64,000 nt of DNA, from positions 7,192,001 through 7,256,000 of the forward strand of contig BSYQ01000001.1 in the NCBI GenBank assembly GCA_030272585.1, written 5' to 3'. This DNA is from Bryopsis sp. KO-2023 (taxonomy: Eukaryota > Chlorophyta > Ulvophyceae > Bryopsidales > Bryopsidaceae). The notes under the pieces are model-generated. The model had not been told where the DNA came from, searched no databases, and saw only the letters and a program-made list of their open reading frames with translations. This document shows positions 48,346 to 59,074 of this stretch, in pieces; positions within the stretch are counted from its first letter, which is position 1, and every line of letters begins with the position of its first letter. The position numbers and the translations under genes were made by a program.

Positions 48346-48577
48346 GCTTTCTCGGATGTACTGGAGGATGGCCGATCACGTGGGGTCAGGGAGATGGAAT
48401 TCCGATGAGTGAAATGTTGGATTGATGGACCGGCTTCTTTGGAAGCTCAAGTTTTGGAGGATTAGAACCGACATTTTGTGCTCTTTCGGTGAAGGGGTGG
48501 TTGGGCTTTTCCAGCAAGCACAAAATTTTGTATACTTTCTTTTTCGATTTTAGCATCGACTGTAATCGCAGCTCGTT
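48346..48577. other. Interval between hydratase 3' end and a possible small minus-strand gene
   Basis: Presumed 3' UTR sequence; no coding signal recognised. Confidence 0.3.
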
Positions 48578-48771
48578 TCAAGCCAGAATTTTCCCTCGCA
48601 GAGGTCGATTCACCAGCTGGCGAATCGAAAAGAGGAAAAGGTGGTAAAACCCCGTGGAACAAAGGGGGCTCCATAACTCACTTTTAACCTCCCCGTGCGC
48701 AGATTCTGTACGTTGTCCGACATGCGAGCTTCCAGCGACACGACTTCTGAGAAGTTTCGAATACTTTCCAT
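48578..48771 (-). CDS. Possible small two-exon protein, unknown
   Basis: Two minus-strand exons, 48682-48771 and 48578-48616, join with a good donor (AAA|GTGAGT) and acceptor (CGCCAG) to a 42-residue peptide beginning MESIRNFSEVVSLEARMSD. The first exon is amphipathic and looks coding, but no upstream in-frame ATG or family match was found. It may be part of a gene whose other exons I could not see, or a chance pairing of signals. The proposed start lies 225 bp from the Pumilio start, in divergent orientation. Confidence 0.25.
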
Positions 48772-48996
48772 CTCATTGTGCAAGGTGTCTTGATCTTTCA
48801 CCCCAGACCTCGATGCCAGCGATCCTCCCAGCTGGTTTTAATTGACGCCGCCGTTATCGGGAGTCTTTTTCCGCCACCTCCCCCATCATTTACACGTTCT
48901 CTTCAACAGTTGGGAGGGGCCAGCCCGAGTCACTTTTTATTAGCGAAGCGAATACTTTAATTTTCAAAACTGGATAGGGTCGGTGGCCGGCCGAAC

Positions 48997-50548
48997 ATGG
49001 TCGATATGTACACCTCGGTTAACCAACACGAGGGAACTGGAGATCAGCTCGGGGGTCAGTCGATATGGTGAGAAGAAGCGTCCCAACATTTTCCGGAAGC
49101 TTGCTCCAGGATTTTCGGTTGGCGTGTCAAGACCGATGTTATGACATCTGTTGAAAAACCTCTGGTTTCCCAGGAGCAACGAGTATGATAAGGACTTTTC
49201 GAAATTGTTGGACCCCGGGCTGTTCCAGCAGCTGGAAGACTTGCCTCGGGCAACGTCCGCACCACCACATTTACAGGACCGTCTCGCCACGGTGAGGACG
49301 TGTGACGTGCCTATGAACGGGAAAAAGAAAAGAAGGGGGGGGGCTTTGTACGAAAGCAACGGCATGAGAAAGCGTGTTTTGCTGGAAGGAGACGAATTCT
49401 AACTCGTAACGTGAGACGTCCGCTGTCTGCAATTCACCTGACCTGATTGCGACGTGTGGGCTTTAGGCTTCCGGAGAGGTTCCTGGACGTGCGTCGCGCT
49501 TGGCCCCTGGAGAGAGCTTCGGGGACATTCGCTTCGACGAAGATTATGCTGCTTTCTACGAACTCAACGCAGGAAGGGGCAACCTTCCCCCACCCATTGA
49601 CAGCAGCACAACAGTGTACACAGACCTTCAAGCATACGCCCAACAAGTGAAAGACGCATCCCTGCTCCAAGGACAAGCCTCGCGCTTGGGTCTTGGAACT
49701 TCTTCCACCCCTGGCTTATCCAGTCTGACCGGCAGCTTGAACTTGGGAGGTGGGGCAGAGCAGCATTTCCTCACCTTTTTTCTGTCTTTGAAATTATGAG
49801 CACCCCTGGAGTTTTTTTGAAGCCTTTTTTTCTATTTTTTTTCGGGGGGTTAGGACTGGAAACTGTTCAAGAAGCACAGACAAGCGCCCGCAGCGGAGGC
49901 CATGAAAGCATGTTGCAAACCCTGAGCCAGTTGCAGCTCGGAGCTGGCTCACCTGCACCGAGGCCAGGCTCCCAGCCTCCCCTGTTTGGTGTACATGGCT
50001 TGTCGCCTTCACCAGGTCCACTCGGACCTCACCCCTTCGAAGGTACATTTAACAGAAAACAACCAACTCGCCAAGTGAACCCTTAACATTTCTTGGTTTT
50101 ACGTAACGTAACATTTTAGGACAGTGACTAGCCCTGGGGCTTTTTCCGAGAAGAAAATGGAGTTTGAATTCATATGGGGACCGAAAAACTCTTTGTTGGA
50201 ATTTTCTCAGCTGCAATCGCTGCTGGTGCTGGAGCAAACAGGAGCGCATCAGCTTTCGCAGCTGTCGGCACGGTCCCAACCCCACCCCCGATTTGCCCAA
50301 GCCCCCCCATCCACGCAACTTCAAGTCCAGCGCCGCAAGTGGCCAACCTCAATGCGATGCTGCAGTCATCTAACGCCAATTTCAGAACCAACAGCAACTT
50401 TGTTCCACAAAATGCTGGGGGTAATAACCTGGGGGGTGGAGCCGTTCCTCTGGCAAACACGATGGAGTACCAGGCCGCTTATCAAGCAGCCTACCAGGCT
50501 GCATTGCTGCAGCACCAATCCCAACAGCAGCAGCAACAACAACAGCAA

Positions 50549-50598
<50 letters not shown>

Positions 50599-52830
50599 AC
50601 AGCAACAGCAGCCTTCGGCCCCAAACAGTTTCCTGTTGGCTCAGCAAAACGTGAGTGTTTTTTGTCGGTGACCCTGGGGGGTGTTGGGCTTCTTTTCTTT
50701 AACTTCTGGGGATGCTGAATTTTGGATTTTGTTTTCTCTCAGCAGATGGCTGGACTTGGAGGAGGTGGTGGTGGCCTTGGACTGTCCGGACAAAATTTGC
50801 AACAACCTGGTGAGCAGCCCTAGAACACAAAGAGGTCACCTCTCCGTCAGTTTGAGAATTTTCATGATTTAACCCCTGTGGAAATGATGCAGGATACAAT
50901 GCTGGCAATGCAGCAGTCAATGCCGCTGCCACAGCCGCTGCTATGGCCGCAGCCGCAGCTGCCCAAGGTAGCAAACGCTCCAAATTACTTTTCACCCGTT
51001 TTATTTTAATTCATATAAAACCAAATGATAACCATCCTCAAAAAGAAATGCTCTTGTGACCGTTTGCATGTCATGTCGGACTGACATGCATCGGTGTGCT
51101 TGGTCAGTCAATCGGTTCGACGGAGGTGAAGGTAACTTCGACAAGGAGGACCGAAGGGGAGGCAAACGCTATCCTCGCAACCGCGACAGGGAACGTGACA
51201 GAGACCACCACTTCGATTTCTATGACAGTCAATACAACAGGTTCACATCTCTGGACGAAGTCGTTGGGCAAGTCATGCAAGTTGCCCAGGATCAAAACGG
51301 ATGCAGATTCTTGCAAAGGAAGTTCGATGAGGGAGGTGCTCAGGCTGTGGCTGTCGTTTTCGACGAGATCCAAGAAAACATTGTAGATCTGATGAAGGAT
51401 CCTTTCGGAAACTATCTAGTGCAGAAGCTTCTCGACAGGTGCTCTGAGGAACAGCGGACTCAGGTACAGGCTGATGAATGAGCAAGGAAAGAATAGGGCA
51501 AAGTTCACCGTAACATTGAATGTTCGACTCCTGTCACCTTCTCTAACATCAGCTGAATGGATGGTCGAGCTCTGAACCAAATTCTAAATTGCCTCGTTGA
51601 AAGACCACAATCGCAATTCACAACCCTGGACTGCCAAGGTTAAAAAACCAAAAAAGCAAGAAATCAACACTTTTTTTTAAAATTTGTTGAATCAAGGCCG
51701 ACTGATGCAGCCCATTGAAAGGGTGTCGTGCGACTTTTGTTTCTTGGTGGTGACCAATAAAATAACCTTCACTCAAAGCATCATTCATTTTTTTTATTTT
51801 TTGTTCGTGACCCCAGGTTGTGAAGACTGTTGCTGCTCGAGGTGAACTCGTATCTGTCGCCCTCAGCACTCACGGAACTCGTGCAGTCCAAAAGCTCATC
51901 GAAACGTTGTCCACCAAGGAGCAGCGCCAGATGGTGATCGAGGCTCTCAAGCCGGGTGTCGTTGCCCTCATCAAGGACCTCAACGGAAATCATGTCGTTC
52001 AGAGGTGCCTCCAGAGGCTGGGCCCTGAGGACTCGCAGTTCATTTACGATGCCGCTTGCATGTATTGTGTGGAGGTAGCTTCGCATCGCCACGGATGTTG
52101 TGTGCTTCAGAGGTGCATTGACTTCGCTACTGCTCAGCAGAGGCGCAGATTGGTGGAGGAAATTGCAAGGAATGCTCTCGTGCTGAGTCAGGTAACTGAC
52201 TTTTTGTTGAAAGAAAAAGTTCAGCGGATGGGCATGGATGCCCATCTTGATTGGTTAGCATGGGGGGTTTTGCATCGAAACCTGAAATTGGTTTTTTCGA
52301 CAAGACTGTTTTTGTAAAGTAATGTACAAGCTGAGGTAGAATCCTTGTTTCAGTCGCTGGGTCAAGTTTTCGCTTCTTACTGGTGGTTTTCTGCCTCACA
52401 GGATGCATTTGGGAACTACGTGGTGCAGTACGTTCTGGAATTGGGTCGTCAAGAATCCAGTCAATCCATCATGCTCATGCTGCAAGGCCACTATGCCGAG
52501 CTGGCCATGCAGAAATTCAGTTCGAACGTCGTGGAGAAATGCTTGAAACTCGGGGGCCTGGACGATAACCGTGAACGCATTGTTCGCGAAATCATGCTGT
52601 CCGCGGGGTTGCCGAGACTATTGCAAGATCCTTATGGGAACTATGTGATTCAGAGTGCTTTGACTGTCACCAGCGGGCAGCTGCACCAAGCCCTGGTTGA
52701 TTGCATTCGACCGTACCTCCCTTCGCTGCGGGGAACTCCGCACGGGAAGAGAATTCTGCAAAAGGTGGATGGTATGCTGAAAACGATGGAGGGAGATCCG
52801 ACATGGAGAATGATCGGTGGCAGGATTTGA
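48997..52830 (+). CDS. Pumilio/PUF RNA-binding protein (plant type)
   Basis: Ten exons, 48997-49067, 49174-49291, 49467-49749, 49854-50042, 50211-50650, 50743-50809, 50893-50967, 51108-51463, 51817-52191, 52402-52830, join in phase to 800 residues. The N-terminal half is disordered, with a plant-Pumilio-like segment (ATSAPPHLQDRLA, YELNAGRGNLPPPI), a ~30-residue polyglutamine run and an Ala-rich stretch. The C-terminal ~350 residues hold the PUF repeats, e.g. VAQDQNGCRFLQRKFDEG, DPFGNYLVQKLLD, STHGTRAVQKLIE, LNGNHVVQRCLQ, HRHGCCVLQRCID, DAFGNYVVQYVLE, KFSSNVVEKCLKL, DPYGNYVIQSAL. Repeat residues such as NYxxQ, NHxxQ and SNxxE set RNA base choice and fit the canonical UGUA-type code. PUF proteins repress or localise mRNAs through 3' UTR sites. 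The start was chosen because it joins in phase to the family segment. Confidence 0.93.
50522..50611 (+). repeat. CAG/CAA repeat encoding polyglutamine in Pumilio
   Basis: About 30 consecutive CAG or CAA codons, mixed in order, inside the Pumilio disordered region. The CAA interruptions should reduce slippage. Confidence 0.9.
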
Positions 52831-55194
52831 TTGGAATGGGGGCGAGCGAAAATCAAACCAAAAAAAAAAAAGGAGCGAACCTCGCATGTTTTTGTTGATG
52901 GGGAGAGAGAGAAAAAAAAAGACGAAAATACCCATAGCAAAACAATATGAAACACAGGAAGTGTTGTCTAGGTACACTTTTCTTTTTCTTTCTTTCTTTT
53001 TCTTTTTTTTTTCCCTTTTTTTTTCTCTTTTTTTTTTTTTTGTTCGGTTTAATTTCATTTTTTTTTCCTTTTTGTAATTTTTGGCTTCTTAAGAGTGTGG
53101 TTTTTCAGTCCAGCAGGAGGGAAAAAAAAGAAGACAGCAATATATAAAAAAAGGAATTTAAAAGGAGAAAAAAAAAAAATCCAGAAAAATCGGTGAATTG
53201 GGGGTGCACCCTTGGGGGCAGGGGATTTTTTCGAGGGGATATGAACTGCCGTATACATTCCCCGAGGCATGGGGGTATAGAAATCAGCAAATCAACAGTT
53301 GTTCAAGGTTTGCAGGGGAATTTTGATTTTCTATTTGTTTAATCTTTGCGGTTTTTTTCGCATGTCTTTACGTCCGGGGATTTGTCGGCGGAAAACTATT
53401 CCGTCACTGTGTTAGAAAAAAAGAACCCCCCAAAAAAAACAAGGAAAACTATGTAATGGGGTGTTTCTGGATCTTGCCGGGGTTCTATGCATGCATTCTT
53501 ATTGTCAGCTCTTTTTAGTTTGGATTTGGAGCAGATTGTATTTCTTTTACGATCCTTCTTGCCCCAATACCTGCATCAGAAGAGAACCAACATTTGAGAG
53601 GGGGGAAAAAGCAGAGGAGGGAGAGCCCCCCCAAAAAACCCCATGAAAATCATCATTCAAAAAAGAAAAGAAGATATTGGGGGCTCTAAGACGTCCGAGG
53701 ATTAAAATCGTACCAGAGAAAAAAAATGGAAAGGAAAGAATTAGTGTTCGCTGTGGAAGGAGGATTGTTATTCGATCGACCCTAATGATATTTTTCGTGG
53801 TGGCTGTTGCGTTTTGTGTGCGAGGGGTGGCTGTTTGGGGGGGGGGGGGGGGAAGCAAAACTATATTCATGAAAGCAGGGGGAGAGTGTTGGCAATTGTC
53901 TTATGTTCGTTGGGTTATCGTACCCAGCAAATTTCTTTTGGATCCAAACAGAGAGAGATAGAGAGAAAAAAAAGGCCAGCTTTTTTTGTGGTTCTGTCCG
54001 TTTCGGAAAAAAAAAAGAAAAAAAGAAAGTCATGAAAAAAAAAATGCAAACATGTTATTGGTTAGATGTTCTGTTGTCTTCTTGTGTGTGCATGTGTGGG
54101 AAGAAGGATAGCCTATATTGAGGATAAAAACAAAAGAAGTTTGGGGGGTTTGGGGGTTTTATCGGGGTGTTTTCTTGGTGGGATTGGGGCTGGGAGAGTA
54201 TTGCATCATCATGGGTGTTTTTGTGGTTGTCACAATGGGGGAACGATTCGGTATGTGTGTGCGTTTGTATGGCTGGTTTCCCTCGACTCCGTTTGGTGTT
54301 TGGTAAAAAAAACGGTGCTCGATGCAAGGAAAGAGGGTCGTTCATATGATGGCTGGGGGGTTGAACAAAAACAAAACAAAAAAACAAAGCAGAAAGAATG
54401 TGTGCGTTTGTGGTGCAGTTTGCGTGTGTCCTGGAAGGTTGCATTTGATGTGGGATGGTTGGTATATTTGATGGTGTGAAGATCTTTCCCAAGCCTGGGG
54501 GGCTTCCTCGCCAGACTGGGATTGCTGTATTCTTGTTGTCTTGCAGCCTAAGGGCGTTTTGTAATGATGTAACCACTGTTCATGAGATGTAATGTCAGGT
54601 TAGCTCTATGAAACTTTTCACAATCTCCACCTGTGGTGGTATTCTGGGGGGGTTGGGGAGTGCTCCATTCTTTCCGGAACAATCTCCTGGAACAGAAGTA
54701 TATGGCAGTAGTCACCAGAGACGTGGGTGTCATATCCAAATCCAAACACTTGTAACTGGTCAATACGCCACTCTTTTGTGGACTGCTGCTTTTCTCTCCA
54801 GCATGGGGTGTCGTGAGCTCTTGCACCATGTTCATCCACTAACCTTTGAAAAACGACACTACCAAAAACATTGCATCGTAGTTCTAGCCGAATGCTAACC
54901 GTTCCTGATGGGCATTCGGCTAGAACTACGATGCAATGTTTTTGGTAGTGTCGTTTTTCAAAGGTTAGTGGATATGCACCTTTCCAGAATTGAAACACAC
55001 CGCACACAAACACTAGATATTCTTAATTTCCAGCATCAACCTGCCCACAATAAGTGCATTCACAGCACCACAATCCCAGTGGAACCCCACCCTGACACTG
55101 CTTCACTACCAATCAATTTTTGTCTATTTATGCCGGTTCCAATTACAGCCAAAATGTCTACAATAAAAGAATCCCCATTCCCACCCTCAAAGAG
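52831..55194. other. 2.4-kb gene-free interval rich in homopolymers
   Basis: Downstream of Pumilio, with poly-T/C tracts at 52978-53065, A-rich runs near 53150-53180, a G-run at 53829-53842, and T/G-rich + strand sequence to about 54500. It probably contains a long 3' UTR and then non-genic DNA. It includes the perfect inverted repeat at 54835-54972. No gene with supportable exons was found. Confidence 0.5.
54835..54972. repeat. Perfect 61-bp inverted repeat with 16-bp loop
   Basis: The arms 54835-54895 and 54912-54972 are exact reverse complements as read here, separated by 16 bp. The ends are TCCACTAACC and GGTTAGTGGA. No target-site duplication is apparent next to the arms. An RNA from either strand would fold into a 61-bp hairpin. 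It could be a young foldback element, a small-RNA hairpin or a sequencing/assembly artefact. Confidence 0.9.
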
Positions 55195-57698
55195 TTACAT
55201 ATCTTGCAAAAGCAATGCTTGGATCAATTCTGTTTCGTCCACGAATGCACCTCCTGGGGGTGCAAAGTGGTGATAGGATGGTGCATCCATCCTTCTGCTC
55301 ATTTGACGATGGGTGGTATGTCCCTTGTCCAACAAATCTTCAACCTGAAACGAACATCACACCAAACCAAACAACTACACGTTCAAAGAACGCCCCACCA
55401 AAACACCATCGGGAAAGAGAAAAGGAACGCACTTGCAAAAAACACACACACACAAACATCCAAGAATGCAGGGAGGATGCTCTTTGCATTTTTGTTACAT
55501 ATTTTTTCGGCCTCTACCTCGGACACCAAATCCATAAGAGAAGCATCGAATTGGCTTTCTTTCTGAGAAGCGATTCCGTGAGGACCGGAGCCTTTTTGAT
55601 CGTCTGCATGATCTCCAATATGTCTGACTTGCATTCCGGACGATGGGGGTGGGGGGCTGGGACTGATGTGGACGTGATGGTGAACATGAATGTCAGATGT
55701 GGATCCTGTTGGGAGACTGTCCTTGACAGGGGATGTCAGAAGCAGGGGCACACCTAAATCAATCAAGATGGCCAAACTCGTCATGTGGAAGAACTTCTGG
55801 ATGAAGCACTTCCTTTATCTAGGAAAGGAACGAGAAGAATCGGCCATTTTCTTCTGCAGTTTATCAAAAAACCCGGTTCACCTTGTCTGACCAATGGTCT
55901 TTCCTTCAACCCCCCTCCGAAAAAACTCAACTTCCGGGGCTGTTCACCTACCTTTTTTTTGGTCACTTTCTTCGTTTCTTTTTCGACCATCCTCGACTTC
56001 AGGGGGCAACGATGAATGTTGAGATTGGGATATACGTTCCGTACAAACGTCACCTCTCCCTTCGGAGTGGATTTTTTCGTCCATATCGCAGACCCCTGGC
56101 TTCAAAAAGAACGATCCTTTCGGACCTGCACCAGGATCGAAACTGATCATAGGTTTGCTGGCTTCCACATCAATATCACAACCCAAGCTCCCATCACTGA
56201 TGCTGGAGTCTGACTTTGGCATTTTCACATCCACTCTCTTCTCCCTCGGAGCCCGATTGACGGTTTGTGATGCAATTGAATCAGAAGACTCTCCACCATC
56301 ACCAGTTGATCGATTTGACGTGGCAGCTAATGCTTTTTTCTGCTTCAGTCTCTTTTTGATGATGTCCCCCAGGAGTGATGTGGCGTCTGACTCACACTCA
56401 GACTCCATGCTGCATTTGGCCAACTCGCTGCTGAACCCGCTGAGGGTCGCATCACTGGCAGTCCCATCGCTAATCACCGACCTTTGGTCAAATTCCACGT
56501 TGGTTGCTTTAGTCATCCTCTCTGTGCCATCCGCACAATCGGTTTGAACGGCTGCATTCATTCTCCTCTCACTGTCAGATTTCTCAGCATTCCCCCCCCC
56601 AGTCACATCTTTGACATCCCCAGGCTTGTTGCTAAGCAGCATTTTGGAATCGGAGGCTTTCTCGGGTTGGATGCCAGGCGATGTTTGGCACGCAGTCTCT
56701 GCGGATTGTGTCAGCTCCCCAACATCCTGCCCGCCTTCGATGATCACTTCCAATCCACTATCTTGTGAGTTTGCAGTTTTTTTGGTTGAGCTTCTGCTGG
56801 GTGGCAATTTCGGCATCGAAATCTGGTCTGTGATTTCATTGGATTGCTTCAGTCTTTGGCTGACCTCAATAGCCCGGACCTGGTCCAAAGACGAAACAGA
56901 CAACCACAAAATTCTTCAAAATTCGTTCCCCAGACGCCAGCAGAACCACTCTTATCGTTACTGTTTCAAACAAAATCTTCAACCCTGTGTGGTGTTTTGA
57001 TTGATGTCGATGGTTGTTGAATCCCTTTCTCCGGAACAAAGCCTCCACTCACCTTGTGCTGATATGTTCGCACCATGGCCAACGCTTGAAGAAGTTTGGA
57101 TTTCAAGCTGCTCAAAACAACGAGGACCTTGGTTCAACTCTTTGTCAATTTAAGGCAACAAACACCAAAAAAAAAGATGTTCACTCAAAAAGACTTCCTT
57201 TTTTTACCCAGATGTGTGGTTGGCACCTTGCGTTCTCTCTGATCACCTCTTTGTTACGGTCGTTCATTTCTTTCAATCGCCGCTGAAAGTCCAGGTGTTC
57301 CTACAAGAAGGGAAAAAAAAACCCAAACGATTCTTACATGTTCTTATACAAAGATATATTTGAAAGTACTTTTTTTATGAACCGAAATTCCCCATTTTTG
57401 ATGATCACCTCCTTTCTGATTTTCTGGTTCCTGTCTGCATCTTCCTTCAGCGACACCACCTGTGAAAAACAAAACAAAACAATGAAACATGATAGGTTTC
57501 AGTAAGACAGAGGCTGCCTCGACCTCTCCCTGGAAGAACCCACCCCCCCCCCCAAAAAAAAAGTTGAAAACGAAAGACGTCCACCTGTTTGATGATGTTG
57601 GCCACTTTCTGCTTATCGTCAAAACAAAGCTCCTTGAGGGTCCCGCTGCGACGAGAGGATCCCTCTCGTGCTTGCAGCGGTGATTTGCCCAGGTCCAT
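55195..57698 (-). CDS. Hinderin (KIAA1328)-like coiled-coil protein
   Basis: Seven exons, 57585-57698, 57409-57459, 57247-57300, 57053-57127, 55952-56879, 55518-55753, 55195-55344, join in phase to 535 residues. Near the N-terminus RSGTLKELCFDDKQKVANII strongly resembles the hinderin signature (…SLKDLC.EDKRRIANLIKEL…). A coiled coil follows (KEDADRNQKIRKEEHLDFQR, SSLKSKLLQALAMVRTYQ). The long 309-codon exon is Ser/Asp/Glu-rich and disordered. The last two exons contain a His-rich stretch and a compact end (DETELIQALLLQDM). Hinderin is a poorly studied animal coiled-coil protein, and function in algae is unknown. The family assignment rests on one recalled motif, so it is moderate. All splice phases agree. 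Confidence 0.68.
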
Positions 57699-58009
57699 TT
57701 CTTGAAAGATCAAACGCCAGTCGACGGCAGCTCAGGCCCAAAGGCGTCAATCGATTGAGAGGATCATTCGCACTCTGGGCGGTGGAGTGAGAGGGGGTCG
57801 ATACGATTTTATCAGAGAAAAACTGTCGGACTCGCTTCAGTCGTCCATCGGTTTTTCAAGTTCCGTGGGAAGGAATCGACTCAGGTGAGGATCGGGCCAT
57901 CTTGACAGGAAATGATGATGATGGCTTCAGGTGCTCCAACGACTTCTCCCGAGTTTTTGCGACCTAGTGTGATTTTTGGTGCACCCGACGCCTACAGCAA
58001 CAGTCGAAA

Positions 58010-59074
58010 ATGGCAAACACCGCGCTCACAAGCACGCCACCAGCACCAGCACTGGATAATACAACAGCCACCCGTCCAGCCTGGGTGGAGACGATGATGA
58101 CGAACGGCCTTGACGACTTTGCGATGCCAGCAACGCCAGTGCCTTTCGCGAAACACTCGTGGCGAATTGTCGCCGCCGTCACGACTGAAACTTGTTCGAA
58201 GAGGCTTTGCGGACACTGCGATAGCATCGGCGCACTTTTGCTTTTGCTTTTTCTGTCGTGCCTGGTTGAGCGAGCGATGTTTTGGGTTCGGAAAGGGACC
58301 AAACAAGAGAGTGATATACTAAAGAAGGAGCTCGATGCCCTGAAGAGGAAAAACGCAGCCTACGCGAAAAGAATCGACATATTGGAGGTCGCGTGGTTTG
58401 AGGAGAAAACCGAAAAGGAGCACTTGAAGCATAAACTTGAAAAACAAAAGGAAAGCAGCAGGTTGGCGATAAAGGAAGCAAGAGAGAGGGCGGAGGTTCT
58501 TCTGGAAGGAAAGGGATCATCAGAGAAGGCCTTTCTGGAGAAAAGAATAACCAAATTGGAGGGGGACTTGCTCGAGGCGAAAGAAAGACTGAGGAGCGCT
58601 CGAGAAGCCAGAACAAGAGTAAAAAAGCGAAATGCGAAAGATGTGGTGGATATGGTGTCTGTGATGGAGGTCGTGGAAAAGATCAACAATGGCACAGGAG
58701 GGGAAGAGGAGTTTTCGGAGAAGGTGAAGGGAGCAATTATGGACCTCTCTGACATGAGGAAGACCTCTTACCTAGCCAGATATTGCCTCATCTGTCTGGG
58801 GGATTTCTTTTTGAAAGTGAGGGATGCTATGATGATGTCCAAGCGTGTGAAAGAAATGGAACGAATCGCCCGGGTGCCTGGTGTGGTGTGTGTGGCTTTG
58901 GAAAAGGGCAATTCTGTGAAAGAGGGCCGGTACATTCATATTTCTGACCCCAGATTAGCGGAGTGGAGCATTCAAGCTTGCTGCAACGCTGAGGCACTGG
59001 ATATCGTATGGTGTCGAGAGGGGTTTCCTGTCCCTTCATCTTCCTTGGGTGCTACTGAGGATGGCGAGAATTGA
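58010..59074 (+). CDS. Membrane-anchored coiled-coil protein, unknown
   Basis: An uninterrupted frame of 354 residues. A Pro/Thr-rich start is followed by one short hydrophobic segment (IGALLLLLFLSCLV, about 73-86), then a long charged coiled coil (about 98-230; e.g. EKEHLKHKLEKQKESSRL, KRITKLEGDLLEAKERLRSA) and a globular-looking C-terminal part (YLARYCLICLGDFFLKV…VVCVALEKGNS…YIHISDPRLAEWSIQACCNA). No family is recognised. The layout suggests a tail exposed from a membrane through a single anchor, possibly a tether, but this is inference. Another in-frame-shifted ATG lies upstream at 57912; I chose 58010 because it opens the long frame. Divergent from the hinderin-like gene, 311 bp apart. 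Confidence 0.65.
   Translation: MANTALTSTPPAPALDNTTATRPAWVETMMTNGLDDFAMPATPVPFAKHSWRIVAAVTTETCSKRLCGHCDSIGALLLLLFLSCLVERAMFWVRKGTKQESDILKKELDALKRKNAAYAKRIDILEVAWFEEKTEKEHLKHKLEKQKESSRLAIKEARERAEVLLEGKGSSEKAFLEKRITKLEGDLLEAKERLRSAREARTRVKKRNAKDVVDMVSVMEVVEKINNGTGGEEEFSEKVKGAIMDLSDMRKTSYLARYCLICLGDFFLKVRDAMMMSKRVKEMERIARVPGVVCVALEKGNSVKEGRYIHISDPRLAEWSIQACCNAEALDIVWCREGFPVPSSSLGATEDGEN

Noticed and set aside
50124-50654. Poly-Leu, poly-Ala/Val and poly-Asn/Ser frames over the CAG tract
   Set aside because: Alternative frames of the Pumilio polyglutamine repeat; no evidence that they are translated.
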